Origin: CAYMLL01 sp964390645
GTDB lineage: Bacteria; Planctomycetota; UBA8108
Reading direction: 5' to 3'
Length of the DNA stretch: 20,081 bases
Assembly (NCBI GenBank): GCA_964390645.1
Contig: CAYMLL010000125.1
Coordinates: 1-20,081 of the forward strand
In this document: positions 14,220 to 20,081 of the stretch, piece after piece
How positions within the stretch are numbered: position 1 is the first letter of the stretch
How the letters are laid out: the number at the start of each line of letters is the position of its first letter
The notes under the pieces: model-generated
What the model was told of the DNA's origin: nothing
Databases searched by the model: none
The model's input: only the letters and a program-made list of their open reading frames with translations
Made by a program: the position numbers and the translations under genes

Positions 14220-17200
14220 TCAGAACGTGCGCCGCGCCCCCGCCGGCTCGGCCTCGAGAAGCCTCCGAGGCCGCAGGTTCTCGAGGATGAACTCGTAGCG
14301 CATGCCACGGAGATGGCTCGCCCATATGCCGTGTCGCGAGCCCGGGTAGATCATGAACCGGAAGCTCTTCTTCGCTCGTTGCAGGGCCGCGACCAGGCGG
14401 ATCGTGTTCTGCACGTGGACGTTGTCGTCCATCGTGCCGTGGACGAGAAGCAGGTTGCCTCGCAGATTCGCCGCGGCCGCTACCACCGAGCTCTTCGCGT
14501 ATCCCTCGGGATTATCCTGCGGCGTCGACATGTAACGCTCGGTGTAAATCGAGTCGTAGTCCTTCCAGTCCGTGACCGGAGCCCCGGAGAACCCCGCGGC
14601 GAAGAGATCGCTGTGCGTCATGGCATAGGCGGTCATGAAGCCGCCGTAGCTGTAGCCTCCCATGCCGATGCGCGCGCCGTCAATCCACGGTTTCTTCTTC
14701 AGCCACCGGATCGCCTCGGTGATGTCCTCGAGCTCCTGGATCCCTAACCGACGGTACGCCGTCCACGCCGACTGCGCTCCGCGACCGCTCGCGCTGCGCG
14801 GGTCGCAGCGGAAGATCACGATGCCCTCGTTCGCGAGCGCCTGATCCCAGGTGCGTCCGCCGCCGGACGACCAGCTGTCCCGCACCGTGGGAGCGTGCGG
14901 CCCTGCGTAGGTCATGAACCAGACCGGATACTCACGTCCCGGGTCAAAACCCGGCGGTTTCAGCAGCGTCGCGGGAAGATGGAACCCGTCAGTGGTCTCG
15001 ATCTCCAGGTACTCGGGAATCAAGACCTCCCACTTCTCGAGGTCGGCGACGGGGTTGGTGTCAAGCGTACGGAGCAGCTTGCCTTCCGGACCACGAAGCT
15101 CGACTCGAACCGGGCGATCGAGTCGTGACCAGGAATCGACGAACCGGAACGAGGTCGGCGCGACGGTGACCGAGTGAGAGCCGTCGTCGGGAGTCAGGCG
15201 CTCGACCGCTGAACCGTCAAGCTTCGCGCGGTAGAGGTTCTCGGCTACGGGGCTGTCCTTCGTTCCCGAGACGTAGACCCAGCCGCCCGTCTCGTCGACC
15301 TGGTGAACGCGTCGCACCTCCCAGTTACCGCTGGTCACCGCGCCTCGAAGCTTGCCGTCCTTCTCGAAGTGATAGACGTGCTGCCAGCCGCTTCGCTCGC
15401 TCTGCAGGAGAAACGAGCCGTCCGCGAGAAAACGCGGCGCCGGCGGGATCTTCACCCATGCCTTCGTCGTCTCCCGCAGCAACACGTCCGGTTTGCCGCC
15501 CCGTACCGAGACCGCGCAGACATCGAGCCAGGTCTGGATCCGGTTCTGGCCGTAAAAGCACACGGTTTCTCCGTCTGGCCGGAAGCCGACTCCCGTGACA
15601 AGGAAGCTCGCAGGGTCGTAGGCCGACAGGTCCACCCAGCGGGCCGCGCCTCCGGCGACCGAGACGATGCCGATGTCGACGCGCGGATTGGGATCGCCCG
15701 CCTTGGGGTAGCGGACCGTCTCGATGTTCTGCGGTTCGGGCACGTCGTCGACGATCGTGAAGTCCGGCACGTCCGAGCTGTCGGTGCGCAGGAACACGAT
15801 GTGACGCGACGTCGGGCTCCACCAGTAGGCGTTCCAGTCACGGTCGAAGACCTCCTCGAAATAGACCCAGTCGGCCTTGCCGTTGCGAAGGACGTCGGAG
15901 CCGCCGGTGGTCATCGCGCGCTCGGTTCGAGTGGCGACGTCGACGACCCAGAGGTCGTTGTCACGGACAAACGCTACGAAGCGGCCGTCGGGACTCGGTT
16001 TCGCAAGCTCTTCTCGCTCCGGGGTGCTGGTCAATCGAACCGCGACGGATCCATCGAAGCGCGCCCAGTAGAGATCTCGCTCGTGCTCGATCAGCGCACC
16101 GGTCCGTCCGGCGTCCATGCGAAAGGAGGTCCGTGTGGCGATCCTCTTCGCCGTCTCCTCGTCGATGACGGGGATGCGTGCCAGCGCCGCCGCCATTCTG
16201 TCGACGTCGTGAAAATCGCGCTCCACGCCGCTCTCGGCCTCGACGCATCTGAGCCTGCCGTCCCTCGCAAAGAGGTACTCTTCGCCGTCGGCCGTCCAGC
16301 CTCGTACACGCAGCGGCGATCCTTCGAGATCCGGGCGCTCACCGCCACCGTAGAGCGCCGCGTAGGTGATCGGCCGCTTCTCCTCGACTCTGGCGCTTGC
16401 CGCGATCCCGTACGTCGACGTGAGGAGCTCGACGGGAGCGTTCAAACGGCGGACCGGAAAGGTCTCACCGACCCGCAGCGAGCCGTCGAAGAAGCCCCAG
16501 GTCACGAGCCCGTCCTCGGAGCGCGGTTCGAGGAGCGTCACAAGGAGGGATCCGAGCCGCTGCGCCGAGCGTACGAGGACGGTCCCGGCCGGCACGTCCA
16601 CCTCTCCGGAACGCGACTCGACCTCGACGTTCACGAGCCGGCGCCCCTGGAAGCTCCGCTCGGCCCGGCGGACGTTGCGAATCACGTACGACTCCACGTC
16701 GAGTCTCCGATCCTCCCGGAGCATCTGGAGCTCGACGCCGTGCGCCCCCAGGTTCCCCAGAACCTCATGCTGTGAAGCAGGCACGAGATAGGCGAAGGGT
16801 CGACGCACGGACTCCGCCGCAAGAAAGTCGTTGACGAAGGACACCGTGTAGTCGCGCGGCGACGGCGCCGCTTCGCTGTCGCGCCCGGGAACCGGAGGCT
16901 CGTAACCGAGCACCGTCACGCTCTTCTCGAAGGGCTCGACTCGCGATCGGATGGCGACGAGGTCATCTTCCGCAGGAGCCCGACCGGCTGCGATGGTGTC
17001 GGCGTCGACCCTGGCGATCATCTCCTCGATCTCGCGCCGGTGCTGCCGCGCATAGTCGAGGCAGCCCTTGACGAAAGCGAGTGTCCCCTCGACTCGCTGA
17101 CGGTACGTCGCGTAGGAGTAGGCCTCGGAGAGGATGGCCAGACGGTTTCGCAGTCCACGGTACGGCGTACCGTAACGCGCCAGGCAAGGATAGGTCTCCC

Positions 17201-17990
17201 ACCGACTGTTCTTGTCACGGAAGTTGCCGTAGAAAAACGTCGCGATTCCGGAAGCGTCCCGCAGATTCTCGCTGACGGCAGGAAGCATACGGTCGCGCAC
17301 GAATTCGATGATCCTGTCGTCCCCGCCGGGGTGCTTCGGGCCCTGATAGGTGAGGACATAGCGGTGGCGCGACCCGTTCGTCGTATGCGTGTCGATAATC
17401 ATCGCCGGGTCCCACCGGCCGAGGAACCCGACGAGCGCCCGTGCCTCCGGCGACTGGAGCTTCACCCAGTCCCGATTGAGGTCAAGGCCCTGGGCGTTGT
17501 GCCGAACGCCCATCCCGTTCCGAGGGCCGACCTGGCCGGGACGGTTGTCCTTCGCGAATCGCTCGTTACCGTCCGCGTTGAAGATCGGCGCGATGGCGAT
17601 GACGAGGTCGTCGAGCAGCCCCGGCTCCTCCTGCGTAGCAAGCTCGCGCGCGAGCATCAGCAACGCCTCCTTGCCGCAGACCTCGCCGGCATGGATGTTT
17701 CCGAAAAGAAAGACGATCAGCTTCCCGCCCTGCCGCGCCTGTTCGGCATCCGCGACGGGGGGATCGGCGACGAGGAGAAGTGGCAAGGAGCGTCCCTCGT
17801 GGCTCGTTCCGAGCTCATCGAGAATGATCCGGTCGGATGCTCGCGCCAGCCCCTCGCACAGCTTCACGACCTCGGCGTGGGTCGCCGTGGCGCGAAACTC
17901 GCTCGTCTCCGCGACCGTGAGCAGGGAGCCGTCCGCAGCTACCGCGATCGCCGGCAAGTAGCAGACAAGTGAAGCGAGCATCGCTTTCAT
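14220..17990 (-). CDS. Exported bifunctional peptidase: M14 zinc carboxypeptidase fused to dipeptidyl-peptidase IV (S9B)
   Basis: 1256 residues from ATG 17990, which opens a signal peptide (MKAMLASLVCYLPAIAVAAD); the frame is open to 18206 without signal-like sequence, and GGAGG lies 12 bases before the chosen ATG. Residues about 30-320 are an M14 carboxypeptidase: zinc ligands H100 and E103 (GNIHAGEV) and H202 (IIDTHTTNG), substrate-binding N172-R173 (LDLNRDW) and the catalytic Glu E289 (LAILSEAYSY). Residues about 350-560 are a linker region as found after other M14 proteins. Residues about 630-980 form the DPP-IV beta-propeller with the paired Glu E712-E713 (DWVYFEEVF) that bind the free N-terminus of substrates. 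Residues about 1000-1240 are the alpha/beta-hydrolase with S1114 (GGYSYGGF), D1188 (HGTMDDNVH) and H1220 (GSRHGIW). Both active sites look intact. It probably trims peptides from both ends in the periplasm or outside the cell. Confidence 0.93.
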   Translation of the reverse strand: MKAMLASLVCYLPAIAVAADGSLLTVAETSEFRATATHAEVVKLCEGLARASDRIILDELGTSHEGRSLPLLLVADPPVADAEQARQGGKLIVFLFGNIHAGEVCGKEALLMLARELATQEEPGLLDDLVIAIAPIFNADGNERFAKDNRPGQVGPRNGMGVRHNAQGLDLNRDWVKLQSPEARALVGFLGRWDPAMIIDTHTTNGSRHRYVLTYQGPKHPGGDDRIIEFVRDRMLPAVSENLRDASGIATFFYGNFRDKNSRWETYPCLARYGTPYRGLRNRLAILSEAYSYATYRQRVEGTLAFVKGCLDYARQHRREIEEMIARVDADTIAAGRAPAEDDLVAIRSRVEPFEKSVTVLGYEPPVPGRDSEAAPSPRDYTVSFVNDFLAAESVRRPFAYLVPASQHEVLGNLGAHGVELQMLREDRRLDVESYVIRNVRRAERSFQGRRLVNVEVESRSGEVDVPAGTVLVRSAQRLGSLLVTLLEPRSEDGLVTWGFFDGSLRVGETFPVRRLNAPVELLTSTYGIAASARVEEKRPITYAALYGGGERPDLEGSPLRVRGWTADGEEYLFARDGRLRCVEAESGVERDFHDVDRMAAALARIPVIDEETAKRIATRTSFRMDAGRTGALIEHERDLYWARFDGSVAVRLTSTPEREELAKPSPDGRFVAFVRDNDLWVVDVATRTERAMTTGGSDVLRNGKADWVYFEEVFDRDWNAYWWSPTSRHIVFLRTDSSDVPDFTIVDDVPEPQNIETVRYPKAGDPNPRVDIGIVSVAGGAARWVDLSAYDPASFLVTGVGFRPDGETVCFYGQNRIQTWLDVCAVSVRGGKPDVLLRETTKAWVKIPPAPRFLADGSFLLQSERSGWQHVYHFEKDGKLRGAVTSGNWEVRRVHQVDETGGWVYVSGTKDSPVAENLYRAKLDGSAVERLTPDDGSHSVTVAPTSFRFVDSWSRLDRPVRVELRGPEGKLLRTLDTNPVADLEKWEVLIPEYLEIETTDGFHLPATLLKPPGFDPGREYPVWFMTYAGPHAPTVRDSWSSGGGRTWDQALANEGIVIFRCDPRSASGRGAQSAWTAYRRLGIQELEDITEAIRWLKKKPWIDGARIGMGGYSYGGFMTAYAMTHSDLFAAGFSGAPVTDWKDYDSIYTERYMSTPQDNPEGYAKSSVVAAAANLRGNLLLVHGTMDDNVHVQNTIRLVAALQRAKKSFRFMIYPGSRHGIWASHLRGMRYEFILENLRPRRLLEAEPAGARRTF

Positions 17991-18124
17991 GGACCGGTAA
18001 GACCTCCCGGAAAGAAAAGGCGGGGCGCTGTGGTGTTCTCGGCTGTCTCGTCGGGAAAGGTTGACAGCATAACGACAGCACCCGCCGGCCGCCACCGGCT
18101 TCACTCCGACGCCACGTCCACTCA

Positions 18125-18153
18125 TCGACCTCGTCCGGTGACTGGCGTAGAAT
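18125..18153 (+). promoter_or_regulatory. Possible promoter of the nitrilase/GH99-like gene
   Basis: TCGACC at 18125-18130 (4/6 to -35) is followed after 17 bases by TAGAAT at 18148-18153 (5/6 to -10), about 77 bp upstream of the ATG at 18230. It lies in the 239-bp spacer (17991-18229) between two divergent genes for exported hydrolases. No clear promoter for the minus-strand gene was found in that spacer. Confidence 0.33.
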
Positions 18154-18229
18154 CCACTCACCCGAGCGGGAACGCGAGCTGTCGTACGAGTCGACGGCCG
18201 CTGCACCGGGAAAGGCGACCAAGAAGCTC

Positions 18230-20081
18230 ATGAATCCTCGAGTATCGTCGCTCGCACCTGTCCTGACGGTGTGGCTGACTTCCATCATGGCGCAGGAGCC
18301 CTCGGCATCCGAGATCTCCGGCGAGACGATTCGCGTCGCGGCGATTTCCCTGGTGCCGCGCAAGCTGGACCTCGCTGGAAACGTGACCCGCCTCGAGAGG
18401 GCGTTTCGCACCGCAGCAGCGGGCGGCGCCCGGATCGCCGTCGGGCCGGAGGGTGCTCTTGACGGCTACATCGTCAACCAGATCATCGCCGGAGAAATCC
18501 CTGCGAAGACGATGAACGACGTCGCTCTGGCCGTCGACGATGCAGTCATCTTGCGGTTTCGCGCCCTCGCAAAGGAGCTCGACCTTTGCCTCGTCTTCGG
18601 CTTCGCCGAACGGATCGGTGACGACGTGTTCAACTCCGCGGTCTTCATCGACAACCGTGGCAGCGTGTGCGGCAAGTACCACAAGATGCAGCTGGCGGAG
18701 GGCTATGACCCGTCCTGGTGGTTCAACCGGCTCGGAGAGCGCAGCCGCGCGTTCGACACGCCCTACGGGCGTTGCGGAATCCTGATCTGCAACGATCGCT
18801 GGAATCCGAGTCTGGCCCGCATTCCCGTGCTCGACGGAGCCCGCTACCTCGTCATTCCCGCGTTCGGCTCGCGATCGCAAGCACAGGACGAAGCAGTGCT
18901 GAGCCGAGCGAAGGAGAACGGGGTGCCGGTGATCGAGGCGAACGTCGGTGTGACTCTCATCGTCGACGACGAACGGATCGCCGCCGTCGACCGTCGCGAG
19001 GTCGCCGTCACCTTTGGCGACATCACGATTCCCCCGCCGGTCGTGCCGAAGAGGGCGCAGAGGGACCGGGCCGAGCAGGCGTTCCTCGCCTGGCGGGAAG
19101 AGGAGATGCGTCGTCGCCTGAAACGCACGCTCGCACGCATCCCGAGCGAGAGCGCCACCGGAAAGAAGGACGGGCAACAGCTGTGCTTCGGCGCGTACTA
19201 CTATCCCTGGTACCGCAAGCCGCAAGGATCGGAGCTCGGCTGGATGTCGCAGGCTCTTCGCGGCAGGCTCGAGCCGCGACAGCTGCCGAAGCTCGGAGTC
19301 TACGACAGCCGTGACTCGCGCGTGATCGCCGGACACATCGCCCAGAGTCGACGCGGGGCGATCGACTTCTGGTCTCTCAGCTGGTGGGGGCCGGGCAGCT
19401 TCACCGACATGACGATTCGCGATCACATCCTCGAACACCCCGACGCCGGGAAGCTCCGGTACGCGATCCTCTACGAATCGACCGGACGCCTCGGCAGCTT
19501 CGACAAGCCCGACTACACGAATCTCGTTCCCGACTTCACGTACCTCGCGAAGACCTGTTTCAAACATCCGAGGTACCTGCGAATCGACGGGAAGCCGGTC
19601 GTCTTCATCTACCTGACTCGCGTCTACTTTCGCGGACGTGGAGGCGACGCGCTGAAGAAGCTGCGGCGGGAACTCCCGAGGCTCTACCTCGTGGGTGACG
19701 AGGTCTTCGGACCGCAGTACCGCGAGCATGACGCAAAGCTCTGGGATGCGGTCACCGCCTACGACGTCTACGGTCAATCCCTCCGCAAGCACGGAGGTAC
19801 GCAGAAGGGCCTCGACACGCTCCTGGAGAATTACACCAACGCGAAGAAGGTCGCCCGGCTCGCCGGTGCCGCGTTCATCCCCGCGATCAGCCCCGGCTTC
19901 AACGACAGAGCGGTCCGCAGGGGACACGTCGGCCGCGCACGCTACCTGACGGACAGGAAGAAGTCGACGGAGGGAGACGTCTTTCGCGAGATGATCCGCC
20001 AGGTCGCCGTGCCGCTCGCCGACGAGCGGGCGGAACGGATCGTGATGGTGACCTCCTTCAACGAGTGGTACGAGGACACGC
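18230..20081 (+). CDS. Exported nitrilase-superfamily amidase fused to a GH99/WbsX-like glycoside hydrolase (partial at right edge)
   Basis: 617 residues are visible from ATG 18230 and the frame is open at the window edge. A short signal peptide is likely (MNPRVSSLAPVLTVWLTSIM, cleavage near AQ-EP). Residues about 33-265 are a carbon-nitrogen hydrolase with the full catalytic triad: E74 (VGPEGALDGY), K152 (GKYHKMQL) and C187 (GILICNDRWNP). A charged linker (about 275-315) leads to a GH99/GH71/WbsX-like TIM-barrel: FGAYYYPWYRKP at about 320, WSLSWWGPG at 381, YAILYESTGR with E416, DGKPVVFIYL at 453 and FNEWYEDT at 610, whose Glu residues sit where GH99 enzymes carry their catalytic acids. Nitrilase-family enzymes cleave C-N bonds and GH99 enzymes cut mannosides, so an amide-bearing glycan is a conceivable substrate; this is inference. 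The ribosome site is weak (AAGAAG). It is divergent from the M14/DPP-IV gene. Confidence 0.88.
   Translation, partial: MNPRVSSLAPVLTVWLTSIMAQEPSASEISGETIRVAAISLVPRKLDLAGNVTRLERAFRTAAAGGARIAVGPEGALDGYIVNQIIAGEIPAKTMNDVALAVDDAVILRFRALAKELDLCLVFGFAERIGDDVFNSAVFIDNRGSVCGKYHKMQLAEGYDPSWWFNRLGERSRAFDTPYGRCGILICNDRWNPSLARIPVLDGARYLVIPAFGSRSQAQDEAVLSRAKENGVPVIEANVGVTLIVDDERIAAVDRREVAVTFGDITIPPPVVPKRAQRDRAEQAFLAWREEEMRRRLKRTLARIPSESATGKKDGQQLCFGAYYYPWYRKPQGSELGWMSQALRGRLEPRQLPKLGVYDSRDSRVIAGHIAQSRRGAIDFWSLSWWGPGSFTDMTIRDHILEHPDAGKLRYAILYESTGRLGSFDKPDYTNLVPDFTYLAKTCFKHPRYLRIDGKPVVFIYLTRVYFRGRGGDALKKLRRELPRLYLVGDEVFGPQYREHDAKLWDAVTAYDVYGQSLRKHGGTQKGLDTLLENYTNAKKVARLAGAAFIPAISPGFNDRAVRRGHVGRARYLTDRKKSTEGDVFREMIRQVAVPLADERAERIVMVTSFNEWYEDT

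Noticed and set aside
15303..16775. Plus-strand open frame of 490 codons inside the peptidase gene
   Set aside because: Antisense shadow of the M14/DPP-IV gene; no recognisable motifs.
18158..19927. Minus-strand open frame of 589 codons
   Set aside because: Antisense shadow of the nitrilase/GH99-like gene, which has complete catalytic motifs on the plus strand.

Overview
The window is GC-rich bacterial DNA whose gene content points to a planctomycete, probably a metagenome-derived or draft genome. The signs are an exported FG-GAP protein ending in the paired EF-hand dockerin-like tail common in that phylum, a ThuA-domain protein starting with the GGCCHDY motif, a MamK-family actin, and several exported multidomain hydrolases. 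Phylum assignment is inference; there is no rRNA or marker gene here. A run of 10 Ns marks a scaffold join.

Left part (1-3400): the 5' half of gltB (glutamate synthase large subunit, minus strand, cut by the left edge) is divergent from a LysR-type regulator. A perfect ATAAGC-GAT-GCTTAT palindrome of LysR-box type (T-N11-A) overlaps the predicted -10 of the regulator. The layout resembles the gltC/gltAB arrangement of Bacillus subtilis.

3400-8290, plus strand: an exported ThuA-like protein, then a broken DUF389-type membrane protein gene (frameshifts, one caused by a 19-bp tandem duplication, and loss of the C-terminal half), then a large exported FG-GAP/VCBS beta-propeller protein with a dockerin-like tail.

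8288-18000, minus strand, read from right to left: an exported fusion of an M14 zinc carboxypeptidase with a dipeptidyl-peptidase IV; a BFD-type [2Fe-2S] protein 36 bp downstream and followed by a strong hairpin; a coiled-coil protein with a (DAK)6 repeat and an acidic tail, with its own predicted promoter and structured leader; a MamK-family actin interrupted by the N gap; and an exported fusion of an HtrA-like protease, a DUF1080/LamG-like domain and a SirB1 transglutaminase-like/TPR region. The coiled-coil gene and the actin are the best candidates for a functional system, a bacterial cytoskeletal filament with a dedicated coiled-coil partner.

18230 to the right edge, plus strand: an exported protein that joins a nitrilase-superfamily amidase to a GH99/WbsX-like glycoside hydrolase domain, cut by the window edge. 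Much of the window codes for exported proteins with unusual domain fusions, consistent with a heterotroph degrading peptides and glycans. The sequence around the N gap is best read as two overlapping, error-rich contig ends, so the actin gene as given is probably 33 codons too long.
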